A DNA stretch of 21,500 nucleotides from CADEED01 sp035701825 (GTDB lineage Bacteria; Pseudomonadota; Gammaproteobacteria; Steroidobacterales; Steroidobacteraceae), in assembly GCA_035701825.1 (NCBI GenBank), contig DASSRK010000072.1:1-21500 (forward strand). The letters run 5' to 3'. Positions 7,355 through 15,568 of this stretch are shown in pieces (position 1 is the stretch's first letter; each line of letters opens with the position of its first letter). The notes under the pieces are model-generated. The model made no database searches. It saw only the letters and a program-made list of their open reading frames with translations, and was not told the origin of the DNA. A program made the position numbers and the translations under genes.

Positions 7355-8965
7355 TCAGCTCCCCGCTTCGTGGCGCAGGAACGGCGTGCTGGCATCGTTC
7401 AGCGCCGCATCGAGCGCCACCTGCGTCTGCACACCGGCGATGCCGTCGACCGCGAGGCGATTCCTGCGCTGGAAATCCTCGACCAGCGAAACCAGCCCGG
7501 CATCGAAGCGGTCGCTGACCGGTTCCTCGCTGGGCTGTCCACTGACGCGCAGCAAGCTGTCACGCAGCCATTTCACGCGCGCATTGCGCGCGCCGAGCGC
7601 CAGCGGCTGCGAGCCGCCACTGCCGGGCCGCCACAGCAGCACGTAATCACCGAACCAGCTGCTCGACAGGTCGCCGATGCCGATCTCGCGTTGCGCGCCG
7701 CCCAGGTCGATGCGGGCGTGCTCGGCATCGAGCCCGGCGAGCACCAGCTGGTGCGCGCGGCCGTTCGAATCGACCACGTTGAGCACGGCCGGGCGATTGA
7801 ACAGGCGCAATTGCGCCAGCGAGCCGTGCTGCGTCAGGCACTCGAGCCCGGCCGACATGGCCTGCGTGCACGGATCGACGCCGCCCGCGACGTAGCGGAT
7901 GCCCCACAGCGTGAACAGCTTGTTGAAGGCGTTGTCGGGATCGGTTTCCGAGTCGTAACGCGCGAGTAGTTGGTCGAGCGTGGGCGGGGCGGGAGGCGGC
8001 GCGGCCACCTTCGCGGCCGGCGCGGCGGCGACCGGCACGGGCGTGGCGGCCGGCGCCCGGGCCAGCAACAGCGGCAGCAGGATCACGGCGCCGGCGATCG
8101 CGGCGATGGCGGCGCCGGAATACGCGGCCCACGGCAGCCACGCGGGCTGGATGTTCTTGCCGAACACCTCGCCGGCGGCACGCCGCAGTACGCTGCCGCT
8201 CACCAGGTGGCGATCCTCGGTGAATGCGCCCAACAAGGCGCGGTCGCAGATGATGTTGATGAGCCGCGGCACACCGCCAGACAGCCGGCGAACTTCGCGC
8301 AGCGCGCCGCCGGAGAACACCTCGCGAGTCGCGCCGGCGACGCGCAGTCGATGGCGTACGTACGCGGACGTCTCCTCGGCGGAGAGTGGCGCCAGGTGAT
8401 AGCGGCCGGTGATGCGTTGCGCGAGCTGGCGCAGCTCGGTGCGGGCCAGCACCTCGCGCAACTCGGGCTGGCCGATGAGGATGATCTGCAGCAGCTTCTG
8501 GGTCTCGGTCTCGAGGTTGGTCAGCAGGCGCACCTGCTCGAGCACCTCGGGCGCGAGGTTCTGCGCCTCGTCCACCACCAGCACCACGCGCTTGCCTTCG
8601 GAGTGTGCCTTCAGCAGGTGACGGCTCAGCAGGTCGACCAGGTCCTTGAGGCTGCCCGGGGAACGGTCCTCGACCGCGATGCCGAGCTCTTCGCAGATGG
8701 CGAGCAGGAATTCGGCCGGGGTCATGCGCGGATTCAGGATCAGCGCGATCTCGGCGTGCTTCGGCGCCTGCGCCAGCAGCGAGCGGACCACGGTGGTCTT
8801 GCCGGTGCCGACCTCGCCGGTCAGCTGGATGAATCCGCCCGCCTCGTTGATGCCATACACCAGGTGCGCCAGGGCCTCCGCGTGCCGTTCCGAGAGGAAC
8901 AGGTAGCGCGGATCCGGGGTGATCGAGAACGGCTTCTCGTTGAGTCCGAAGAACGAGGCGTACAT
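7355..8965 (-). CDS. gspA: General secretion pathway AAA ATPase GspA/ExeA
   Basis: 536 aa. The start MYASFFGLNEKPFSITPDPRYLFLS is typical of ExeA-like ATPases. Walker A is GEVGTGKT (50-57), Walker B is VVLVVDE (127-133), and the AAA+ lid includes SGGVPRLINIICDRAL. A membrane helix lies at about 278-303, then an Ala/Pro linker, then a periplasmic region: a C39-peptidase-like fold (about 330-450) and a peptidoglycan-binding domain (about 465-520, with RRNRLAVDGIAGVQTQVAL). The cytoplasmic ATPase is thus linked across the membrane to cell-wall binding, matching the known role of GspAB in secretin assembly. The periplasmic C39-like part has no obvious complete Cys-His-Asp triad that I can place. 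It is directly upstream of gspB. Upstream lie 134 bases with a GC-rich hairpin that separates it from dinB. Confidence 0.93.
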   Translation of the reverse strand: MYASFFGLNEKPFSITPDPRYLFLSERHAEALAHLVYGINEAGGFIQLTGEVGTGKTTVVRSLLAQAPKHAEIALILNPRMTPAEFLLAICEELGIAVEDRSPGSLKDLVDLLSRHLLKAHSEGKRVVLVVDEAQNLAPEVLEQVRLLTNLETETQKLLQIILIGQPELREVLARTELRQLAQRITGRYHLAPLSAEETSAYVRHRLRVAGATREVFSGGALREVRRLSGGVPRLINIICDRALLGAFTEDRHLVSGSVLRRAAGEVFGKNIQPAWLPWAAYSGAAIAAIAGAVILLPLLLARAPAATPVPVAAAPAAKVAAPPPAPPTLDQLLARYDSETDPDNAFNKLFTLWGIRYVAGGVDPCTQAMSAGLECLTQHGSLAQLRLFNRPAVLNVVDSNGRAHQLVLAGLDAEHARIDLGGAQREIGIGDLSSSWFGDYVLLWRPGSGGSQPLALGARNARVKWLRDSLLRVSGQPSEEPVSDRFDAGLVSLVEDFQRRNRLAVDGIAGVQTQVALDAALNDASTPFLRHEAGS

Positions 8966-9008
8966 GGCGTTGGAAAGGGCTGCTGACGGGTCTTTATATG
9001 TGTAACGG

Positions 9009-9029
9009 ACGCCCCCGCTGCGGGGGCGT
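9009..9029 (-). terminator. GC-rich hairpin downstream of dinB
   Basis: ACGCCCCC (9009-9016) pairs with GGGGGCGT (9022-9029) around a 5-base loop. It lies about 70 bases after the dinB stop and about 45 bases before the gspA start, in the direction of transcription. On the minus strand it is followed by a mixed AT-rich stretch (CCGTTACACATATAAAG) rather than a clean T-run, so termination may be inefficient. That AT-rich stretch may carry the gspA promoter. Confidence 0.45.
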
Positions 9030-9099
9030 TAAGAGTGCGGGCACGCTGAGCAAGACGGGCACGCGGAACGAGTATTGCACGGGTTCGTCGCGCGCGAAA

Positions 9100-10401
9100 T
9101 CAGCGCCGGGGAGCGACACCCGGCCTTCCGGCCTTCCTCTCCGAAGAGCGCATCCTCGCCCGTTCCCCGGCGCGGCTCGGGGCCGCCTCGGACATGTCCT
9201 CGCGCGACTCCTCCACGCCACGCGCCTCGGGCAGGGCGCTGCCGCGACGCATGGCGAGGTTGCCGAAGCGCTCGCGGATCTGGTCGACGGCGGCGTCGAG
9301 CGCGGTGGAGGAGGGACTGGCCGCGGCGGGGGTCGCGGCGCAGAACAGGTCCAGCTGGTCGGCGGCGTGCAGGTGGTTCACGCCGACGCCTAACAAGCGC
9401 ACGCGCGCGCGTGGCTGTTCGTCCAGCCACGCGCTGAGTAGTTCGGCGGCGATCTTCGAGATGGTGCGCGAGTCGGTGGTCGAGGGCTCGAAGCGCCGCT
9501 GGCGCGTGAACGTGGTGAAGTCGGCCCGCCGGATCTTCACCTGCACGCAGCCGGTGGCGAGGTTCTGCGAGCGCATGCGCGCGCCGGCGCGATCGGCGAG
9601 CCGCAGCACCTCGGCGCGCATGCGCGCGGGGTCGCCGAGATCGGCGGAGAAGGTCTCCTCGGCGCTGATCGATTTCTCGTCCCACTCGGACATCACCGGC
9701 CGGTCGTCCTGGCCGGAGGCGCGCTCGCGCATGCGCTGCGAGTCGCGGCCGAAGATGGGCCACAGGATCGCGTCCGGCGCGGTGCGCAGCTCGGCGAGGG
9801 TGCGCAGGCCCGCGGCCTCGACGCGCTCGCCGAGCTTGCGGCCGAGGCCGGGCAGGCGCCGCACCGACAGTGGATCGAGCACCGTGCGCAGGTTGTCGGC
9901 GGTCACCACCGTGAGCCCGTCGGGCTTCTCCAGGTCGGAGGCGATCTTCGCCACCAGCTTGTTGGGCGCCACGCCCACCGAGGCCCCGAGTTGCGTGACC
10001 GCGCGGATGCGCTCCTTGATGGCGCGCGCAATGTGCACGGCGTCACCCTTGAGCGCCAGGCTCGCGGTCACGTCGAGGAAGGCCTCGTCGAGCGACAGCC
10101 CTTCGACCACGGGCGTGTAGTCGTGGAAGATCGCGAACACCTGGTGCGACACTTCGCGATACACCGACATGCGCGGCTTGACGCAGATCGCGTGCGGGCA
10201 GCGACGCAATGCCTCGCGGATCGGCATGGCGGAGCGCACGCCGAACTTGCGGACCTCGTAGCTCGCCGCCGCCACCACGCCGCGATTCTCGGTGCCGCCG
10301 ACGATCACCGGCTGGCCGCGCAACTCGGGCCGGTCGCGTTGCTCCACGGATGCGTAGAACGCATCCATGTCGACGTGCAGGATCGCGCGCGGCGCGCTCA
10401 T
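9100..10401 (-). CDS. dinB: DNA polymerase IV (Y-family)
   Basis: 433 aa. The N-terminus has the Y-family motif HVDMDAFYASVE: metal-binding Asp11, with Tyr16 at the steric-gate position. SYEVRKFGVRSAMP follows, then SLDEAFLDV with Asp105 and Glu106. A helix-hairpin-helix region (LPGLGRKLGERVEAAGL) and the little-finger domain (about 245-345) are present. A canonical beta-clamp binding motif QLDLF lies at 349-353, and the conserved IRERFGNLAMRRGSAL block ends near residue 390. The last ~43 residues are a charged, Arg-rich tail not needed for catalysis. The enzyme performs error-prone translesion synthesis. The start lies 15 bp after the DUF4399 gene stop, so the two are probably co-transcribed. 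I found no convincing LexA box in the short upstream space. Confidence 0.95.
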   Translation of the reverse strand: MSAPRAILHVDMDAFYASVEQRDRPELRGQPVIVGGTENRGVVAAASYEVRKFGVRSAMPIREALRRCPHAICVKPRMSVYREVSHQVFAIFHDYTPVVEGLSLDEAFLDVTASLALKGDAVHIARAIKERIRAVTQLGASVGVAPNKLVAKIASDLEKPDGLTVVTADNLRTVLDPLSVRRLPGLGRKLGERVEAAGLRTLAELRTAPDAILWPIFGRDSQRMRERASGQDDRPVMSEWDEKSISAEETFSADLGDPARMRAEVLRLADRAGARMRSQNLATGCVQVKIRRADFTTFTRQRRFEPSTTDSRTISKIAAELLSAWLDEQPRARVRLLGVGVNHLHAADQLDLFCAATPAAASPSSTALDAAVDQIRERFGNLAMRRGSALPEARGVEESREDMSEAAPSRAGERARMRSSERKAGRPGVAPRR

Positions 10402-10416
10402 CTCATCCCGCGCCCG

Positions 10417-10845
10417 TCATTTCTCGACGCTGATGGTGATCTTCTGCGAAATCACCGCCGGGTCGTGCGGCGTGTGCGTCGAATCGCCCAGCACCAGCTG
10501 CAGCGTGTGCTTGCCCGGCGTCAGCGCCAGCGAGGTCTCGGTCTGGCCCTTGCCGAAGTGCAGGCTGTGCTCGTTCGCGGCCAGCGGCTGCGACAGGTCC
10601 GCCGGAACCTCGGCGTCCACCAGCAGGTGATGGTGCCCGGTGTTCTCGAACTTGATGCCGGCCGGCGCGATGCCCATGCCCTTGAGTCCGAATACCACGG
10701 TGACCGGGCTCTTCACCTTGGCGCCGTCCTTGGGGGACACGATGTAGACCTCGGCGCCGGCGGGCGACGGTTCGCGGGCCAGCGCGGCGGCGGTCAGCGC
10801 CAGCGTGGCAAGGCAGGCGGCTCTGGCGATGGGGCGGATGTTCAT
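10417..10845 (-). CDS. DUF4399 periplasmic protein
   Basis: 142 aa from the ATG at 10845, chosen because AAGGAG sits just upstream and the protein then begins with a signal peptide (MNIRPIARAACLATLALTAAALA, cleavage after residue 23). The frame is open further upstream without support. The mature part matches the DUF4399 pattern: AEVYIVSPKDGAKVKSPVTVVFGLKGMG, then NTGHHHLLVD, HFGKGQTETSL and PGKHTLQLVLGD, ending KITISVEK. The GHHHLLVD motif with three adjacent His is a possible metal site, but the family has no established function that I know of. It sits between the DUF3667 gene (73-bp gap) and dinB (15-bp gap). A short inverted repeat, GAAGGC/GCCTTC at 10903-10920, overlaps the end of the DUF3667 gene and may partly separate the transcripts. 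Confidence 0.88.
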   Translation of the reverse strand: MNIRPIARAACLATLALTAAALAREPSPAGAEVYIVSPKDGAKVKSPVTVVFGLKGMGIAPAGIKFENTGHHHLLVDAEVPADLSQPLAANEHSLHFGKGQTETSLALTPGKHTLQLVLGDSTHTPHDPAVISQKITISVEK

Positions 10846-10918
10846 CGGCGTCTCCTTTTCCGTGAGTGCGCGCAAGGTACGTCCGCGGCTCCGGCGCCGC
10901 AAGAAGGCATCGACGCCT

Positions 10919-11983
10919 TCAAATCGTGAGCGCGCTGAATATCGCGGTCAGCACCAGCACGGTGACGCTGGTGGTGATGTAGGCAAAGCCCACGGCCACG
11001 TATTTCGCGAAGGTCAGCTTGCGTGACTGGCCGTAGTACACCCGCATGCCGCGGAAGATGTACCAGACGATGTAAATCCAGGTCGCGAACTCGAGCAGGC
11101 CCAGGTGCGGGCCCACCACCGGGATCCTCTGCAGCGAGTAGAGGACTGCGAGCACGAAGAACACGAACGCGTGGTTGTGGATCAGCAGCAGCAGGTGTTC
11201 GACGTAGTAGCGTTTTGGCCGCCAGTAGAGGGCCTTCATGAAAAGCGCCAGCAGCGGCAGGAACACGAACATGGCGTGCGGGATGTTGTGCACGACGTCC
11301 TTGAGCAACGTCTCGCCGTGGTCGGTGGCCGAGCGTCGGCAGAACTTGCGCATGCGCTCGTAGTCCTTGCTGGCCTTGGGATCCGCCTTTTCGAATTCCT
11401 TGCAGAATTCCGTGAAGATGTTGTTGTCCTTCAGGCCCTTGTTCACGGCGTTCCCGTCGCCTTCCTGTGCGGGTGGGCTCTTGGCGGCCGCCTCTTCCCG
11501 GGCCGCCTGCTCGCGGATCGCAGCGGCCGCCTGAGCGGCTCCCGGCGTGTTGGCGAGATTGCCTTCGAGCATCTTCGCGGTCTCCCTCATCTGCGCGGCG
11601 CGATCCTGAGGCGGTTCGTCGTCGATCTCGATGGCGGCGCCTTCCGGCAGGCGCGCGATCAGGAAGAACAGCAGGCTGATGACCAGGTAGAGGCGGAACG
11701 GCGGCAGGTAGCTCACGCGATGTCCCGCGAAGAACTCCTGCGTCAGCCGGCCGGGCTTGGCGACCAGGTACCAGAGCGTGCGCCACAGCCGCGAGTCGGC
11801 GTGCGTGATGCTCTCGAGGGCCTCGGCGGCGAAGTGGCTCACCGAGAGCACGTGCGGCTCGTCGCGCTGCCCGCACCGGGTGCAGTACTCGCCCGCCAGC
11901 GGCGTGCCGCAGTTGGCGCAGGCCAGGGTCTGCGCGGCCGGGATCTCGGGCGGGTTGACGATCGCGGGCGGCTGGTCGGTCAT
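10919..11983 (-). CDS. DUF3667 zinc-ribbon membrane protein
   Basis: 354 aa. A zinc ribbon lies at residues 22-37: CANC, eight residues, CTRC. The motif CTRCGQRDEPHVLSVSHFAAEALE and the following PGRLTQEFFAGHRVSYLPPFRLYLVISLLFFLI are the signature of DUF3667 proteins. The first membrane helix is at about 92-111. A long, charged, Ala-rich soluble insertion follows (about 115-245). Then come four more hydrophobic helices: AMFVFLPLLALFMKAL, LLLLIHNHAFVFFVLAVLY, LLEFATWIYIVWYIF and the C-terminal AYITTSVTVLVLTAIFSAL. It is an inner-membrane protein of unknown function. The start lies 6 bp after the fadE stop, so it is very probably translated from the same mRNA. Confidence 0.88.
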   Translation of the reverse strand: MTDQPPAIVNPPEIPAAQTLACANCGTPLAGEYCTRCGQRDEPHVLSVSHFAAEALESITHADSRLWRTLWYLVAKPGRLTQEFFAGHRVSYLPPFRLYLVISLLFFLIARLPEGAAIEIDDEPPQDRAAQMRETAKMLEGNLANTPGAAQAAAAIREQAAREEAAAKSPPAQEGDGNAVNKGLKDNNIFTEFCKEFEKADPKASKDYERMRKFCRRSATDHGETLLKDVVHNIPHAMFVFLPLLALFMKALYWRPKRYYVEHLLLLIHNHAFVFFVLAVLYSLQRIPVVGPHLGLLEFATWIYIVWYIFRGMRVYYGQSRKLTFAKYVAVGFAYITTSVTVLVLTAIFSALTI

Positions 11984-11989
11984 CGAAGG

Positions 11990-14536
11990 TCAGGCGACCT
12001 GGCCGGAGGCGACGCCGAAGCCGGCGCCTTCCTGCGCGTCACCGCCGGCACCGGCCGCCATCTCGTGCGTCTCGAAGTCGTCGACGCTGATGAGCTCCAT
12101 GACCTTGCGGTCGTAGTCGCGCAGCGCCGCGGCCTCAGTCTCGGAGATGATGCCGAGCTCGCGCGCCTGCGTGATCTGCCCCGGCGTGTCGAGCGCGGAC
12201 ACCTTGCCGGTCTTCACGCCCTCGACGCGGATGCGCTTCTCGATCGACTCGGCGCTGTCGGCCAGGGTCAGCACTTCTTGCAGCAGGCCGAGCGCGTTGT
12301 TGGGCTCGAGCGTGCGGTACACGAAGCGGCACAGACGGTCGCGCACGTCGGTGGCGCTCATCACCGCCTCGGCGAGCGTGCGGCCCAGTCGGTCGCTCGG
12401 CGCGGAGTAGGCGCGGCCGCCCGGGAATATCAGCAGCCGCATCGCGCCGGCCAGGAAGCGATTGGGGAAGTTGCGCAGGAAATCGTGCAGCTGCTCCTGG
12501 GCCTTGTAGAGCTGGTTGCGGCAGGCCCACTCGACGATCGGCAGGTCTTCGGCCGGGCGGCCCTGGTTCTCGTGGTGCTTGAGCACCATGGACGCGAGGT
12601 ACATGGACGAGAGCACGTCGCCGAGCCGCGCCGACAGGTTTTCCTTCTTCTTGAGGTATCCGCCCAGCGTCAGCATCGCCACGTCGACCGCGAATGCGAA
12701 CGACGCGGAGAAGCGCACGATGTGCTGGTAGTAGCGCCGCGTATCGCCGACCTCGGGCACGTGCGTGAAGCGCGCATGCGTCACGGCCATGACGAACGAG
12801 CGCACCGCGTTGCTGATCGTGAAGCCGATGTGCCCGAACAGCGCGCTGTCGAATTCGTCGACGCCCTGCTTGCGATCCGGATTGCGCGCCGCGTTCATTT
12901 CGCGCAGCACGTACGGATGGCAGCGCACCGCGCCCTGGCCGAAGATGATCAGCGAGCGCGTGAGGATGTTGGCGCCTTCGACCGTGATGGCCACCGGGAT
13001 CACCTGGTAACCGCGCGCAAGATAATTGCGTGGGCCCAGCTGGATGCCCTTGCCGCCGTGGATGTCCATGGCGTCGTTGGCCACCTGCCGGCCCATCTCG
13101 GTGACGTGGTACTTGAGCATGGCCGAGGGCACCGACGGCTTCTCGCCGCCGTCGATCGCGCCCGCCGTGACCGAGCGCGCCGCGTCCATGGTGTAGGTGG
13201 CGCCCACCATGCGCGCCAGCACCGCCTCCACACCTTCGAACTTGCCCACCGACATGTTGAATTGCCGGCGGATGCGGCCGTACGCGCCCGACGCGAACAC
13301 GCCGGCCTTCGAGCCGCCCGTGGTGTTGGAAGGCAGCGAGATGCAGCGTCCCACCGACAGCTGCTCGACCAGCATGCGCCAGCCCTGGCCGGCCATCTTC
13401 GGCCCGCCGATGATGAAATCCAGCGGCACGAACACGTCCTTGCCGGACAACGGCCCGTTCTGGAACGGCACGTTCAGCGGGAAATGCCGGCGCCCGATGG
13501 AAACGCCGGGCGTATTGCGCGGGATCAGCGCGCAGGTGATGCCGAGGTCGCTCTTCTCGCCTAACAACTTGTCCGGATCGAACATGCGGAACGCGAGGCC
13601 GATGACGGTCGCGACCGGCGCGAGCGTGATGTAGCGCTTGTTGAAGTTCAGCCGCAGGCCGGTGATCTCGCGCCCCTGCCACGTGCCCTTGCAGACGACG
13701 CCGGTATCCGGCAGCGCGGCGGCATCGGAGCCGGCGCGCGGGCCGGTCAGCGCGAAGCACGGCACTTCCTCGCCGCGCGCGAGCCGCGGCAGGTAGTGGT
13801 TCTTCTGCTCCTCGGTGCCGTAGTGGTTCAGCAGCTCGGCGGGCCCGAGCGAGTTCGGTACCGCGGTGGTCGCGGCCAGCAACGCCGAGCGGCTCGCCAG
13901 CTTCACCAGCACGCAGGAGTGCGCGTACGCGGAGAATTCCAGGCCGCCGTATTTCTTCGGGATGATCATCGCGAAGAAGCCCCGGGTCTTGAGGAAGGCC
14001 CACACCTCGGGCGGCATGTCGGCGCGGCGGTGCGTGATGTCCCAGTCGTCGAACATGCGGCACAGCTCTTCGCATGGCCCGTCGAGGAAGGCCTGTTCCT
14101 CGGCGGTGAGCTGCGGCGGCTTGCTGGCGAGCAGCTTCTCGAACTTCGGCTTGCCGGTGAACAACTCGCCGTCCCACCACACCGTGCCCGCCTCGAGCGC
14201 TTCCTTCTCGGTCTGCGACATCGACGGCAACAGGCGCATGTACGCCTTGAGGAACGGGCGCGAGATGAGCGCCTTGCGCAGCGGCTTGAGATTGAGCAGC
14301 CACAACGCGGCCAGCATCAGCCACAGGAATCCCTTCCACACGCCGTAGGCCGGCGGTACCAGCGTGTAGCCCACCAGCAGCAGCGTGAATACGATGGTGA
14401 AGGCGATCAGCGGCATGCGCTTGTACGTCATCAGCAACACCGCGCCGAGGAAGACCAGCGTGAACCCCGTGCCGACCTTGGCCACGTAGGCGGCGGCAGC
14501 GACGAGAACGAGAATGACCAGGGTGGCGCCGAGCAT
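11990..14536 (-). CDS. fadE: Long-chain acyl-CoA dehydrogenase, FadE type
   Basis: 848 aa, close to the ~814 aa of E. coli FadE and far longer than ordinary acyl-CoA dehydrogenases. It catalyses the first step of fatty acid beta-oxidation, FAD-dependent formation of trans-2-enoyl-CoA. Residues 1-85 contain three or four hydrophobic segments anchoring it to the membrane. The dehydrogenase core follows: DITHRRADMPPEVWAFLKTRGFFAMIIPKKYGGLEFSAYAHS, FALTGPRAGSDAAALPDTG, then LPSNTTGGSKAG. The likely catalytic base is Glu520 in TVEGANILTRSLIIFGQGA. A ~300-residue C-terminal extension is typical of the FadE subgroup (DUF1974-type). The ATG at 14536 has GAGGGG about 8 bases upstream. It starts 31 bp after the LysR gene; TATAGT at 14567-14572 (minus strand) could be a -10 element but lacks a -35 partner. 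Confidence 0.95.
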   Translation of the reverse strand: MLGATLVILVLVAAAAYVAKVGTGFTLVFLGAVLLMTYKRMPLIAFTIVFTLLLVGYTLVPPAYGVWKGFLWLMLAALWLLNLKPLRKALISRPFLKAYMRLLPSMSQTEKEALEAGTVWWDGELFTGKPKFEKLLASKPPQLTAEEQAFLDGPCEELCRMFDDWDITHRRADMPPEVWAFLKTRGFFAMIIPKKYGGLEFSAYAHSCVLVKLASRSALLAATTAVPNSLGPAELLNHYGTEEQKNHYLPRLARGEEVPCFALTGPRAGSDAAALPDTGVVCKGTWQGREITGLRLNFNKRYITLAPVATVIGLAFRMFDPDKLLGEKSDLGITCALIPRNTPGVSIGRRHFPLNVPFQNGPLSGKDVFVPLDFIIGGPKMAGQGWRMLVEQLSVGRCISLPSNTTGGSKAGVFASGAYGRIRRQFNMSVGKFEGVEAVLARMVGATYTMDAARSVTAGAIDGGEKPSVPSAMLKYHVTEMGRQVANDAMDIHGGKGIQLGPRNYLARGYQVIPVAITVEGANILTRSLIIFGQGAVRCHPYVLREMNAARNPDRKQGVDEFDSALFGHIGFTISNAVRSFVMAVTHARFTHVPEVGDTRRYYQHIVRFSASFAFAVDVAMLTLGGYLKKKENLSARLGDVLSSMYLASMVLKHHENQGRPAEDLPIVEWACRNQLYKAQEQLHDFLRNFPNRFLAGAMRLLIFPGGRAYSAPSDRLGRTLAEAVMSATDVRDRLCRFVYRTLEPNNALGLLQEVLTLADSAESIEKRIRVEGVKTGKVSALDTPGQITQARELGIISETEAAALRDYDRKVMELISVDDFETHEMAAGAGGDAQEGAGFGVASGQVA

Positions 14537-14567
14537 GAGGAAGCCCCTCGAATCGCGATGGCCGAAA

Positions 14568-15476
14568 CTATAGCGCGCCTTCGAACTTGCGGCGCTCCGC
14601 GACGATGGCGTCGCCGACCACGCTCAGGAAAGCCCGGATCCGCGCGGTGTGCTTGAGGTCCTGGTGGGTCACCATCCATAACTCGCTCGTCAGCTCGGGC
14701 ATCACGCCCGAGATGCGGCGCAGCCGCTGGTCGCGATCGGCGAGATAACAGGGCAGCACGGCGATGCCCATGCCGGCGCGCACGGCCATCAACTGGTTGA
14801 CGAAGCTGGTGCTGCGAAACGTGATGCACTCGGGCGGCACGTGCTTCGCCACCCAGTCGCTCACCGCCAGGGACGAGGGCTCGTCCCAGCCGATGACCTT
14901 GTGGCGCCCGAAGTTGAAGGAATGCCCTTCGCGCCGCAGCGCGGGCGTGCCCTCGATCCCGTAGTAGGCGAAGGCGATCCCGGTGAGGCGGCGGCCGAAG
15001 AGCGAAGTCTCCTGGGGTCGGCGCACCCGCAGCGCCACGTCGGCTTCGCGACGCGACAGGTCGACGGTGCGATTGTCGATGGACAGCACCAGCCGGATGC
15101 GGGGATGCGCCTGCTGGAAGGCGGCGAACAGCCGCGGCAACACCGCGTACGAAAATGTTTCCGAGGCGGTGATGCGCAGCACGCCGGACAGCTGCTGGTC
15201 GCGACCCGTGATGTCCCGGTCGAGCGCCAGGAGCTCGGTTTCGACGCGCTCGGCGGCGGCCGCGGCACGCTCTCCGGCGGCCGTGGGCCGGTAGCCGCGC
15301 GGCGAGCGATCGAACAGCCGCACGCGCAGGCGCTTCTCGAGCGCGTTCAGCCTGCGGAACACCGTCGACAGGTCCACGCCGAGTTTTTCCGCGGTCCCCG
15401 CCAGCGTTCGTTCGCGCGAAAGGGCGAGGATCAGCGGCAGGTCATCGACCGAGAGCGGGGTGTCGTTTGCAGCCAT
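14568..15476 (-). CDS. LysR-family transcriptional regulator
   Basis: 302 aa from the ATG at 15476 (MAANDTPLSVDDLPLIL). This start gives the normal family length and has AAAGG about 9 bases upstream; earlier in-frame ATGs at 15494 and 15527 are less likely. The N-terminal winged helix-turn-helix (about 7-66) reads LALSRERTLAGTAEKLGVDLSTVFRRLNALEKRLRVRLFDRSPRGYRPTAAGE, with Asp-Leu-Ser replacing the usual Ser-Gln-Pro-Ser turn. A linker helix follows, then a substrate-binding domain (about 90-295) starting LSGVLRITASETFSYAVLPRLFAAFQQAHPRIRLVL and containing RREADVALRVRRP. It is divergent from the doxX-like gene with a 92-bp gap, so it probably controls that gene and itself, as is usual in this family. 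The ligand is unknown. Confidence 0.92.
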   Translation of the reverse strand: MAANDTPLSVDDLPLILALSRERTLAGTAEKLGVDLSTVFRRLNALEKRLRVRLFDRSPRGYRPTAAGERAAAAAERVETELLALDRDITGRDQQLSGVLRITASETFSYAVLPRLFAAFQQAHPRIRLVLSIDNRTVDLSRREADVALRVRRPQETSLFGRRLTGIAFAYYGIEGTPALRREGHSFNFGRHKVIGWDEPSSLAVSDWVAKHVPPECITFRSTSFVNQLMAVRAGMGIAVLPCYLADRDQRLRRISGVMPELTSELWMVTHQDLKHTARIRAFLSVVGDAIVAERRKFEGAL

Positions 15477-15491
15477 GCAAAGAGCCTTTGC
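15477..15491. promoter_or_regulatory. Short dyad next to the LysR start codon
   Basis: GCAAAG-AGC-CTTTGC is a perfect 6-bp inverted repeat directly touching the LysR ATG, within the 92-bp divergent space shared with the DoxX gene. It includes the AAAGG ribosome site of the LysR mRNA. It could be part of a LysR binding site or a small mRNA hairpin. Its position so close to the start codon makes a typical activator site less likely. Confidence 0.25.
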
Positions 15492-15568
15492 CATACGGCC
15501 GATGTGTTTGCAATCGCGCCAGCGCACGATCCGCCCCGACGCAATATCGCGTTCACGGGAGACCGACC

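Noticed and set aside
10846..10902. Upstream extension of the DUF4399 protein
   Set aside because: The added residues (MRRRSRGRTLRALTEKETP) would bury the signal peptide, and a good AAGGAG site supports the ATG at 10845.
11105..13564. Very long plus-strand open frame (819 codons) opposite fadE and the DUF3667 gene
   Set aside because: Its translation is rich in Arg, His, Val and Ala without domain structure, and it lies antisense to two proteins with clear family motifs. It is a by-product of high GC content.
12135..14339. 734-codon minus-strand frame overlapping fadE
   Set aside because: Same strand, different phase from fadE, with Arg/Ala/Pro-rich low-complexity translation and no recognisable motif; fadE is certain in the other phase.
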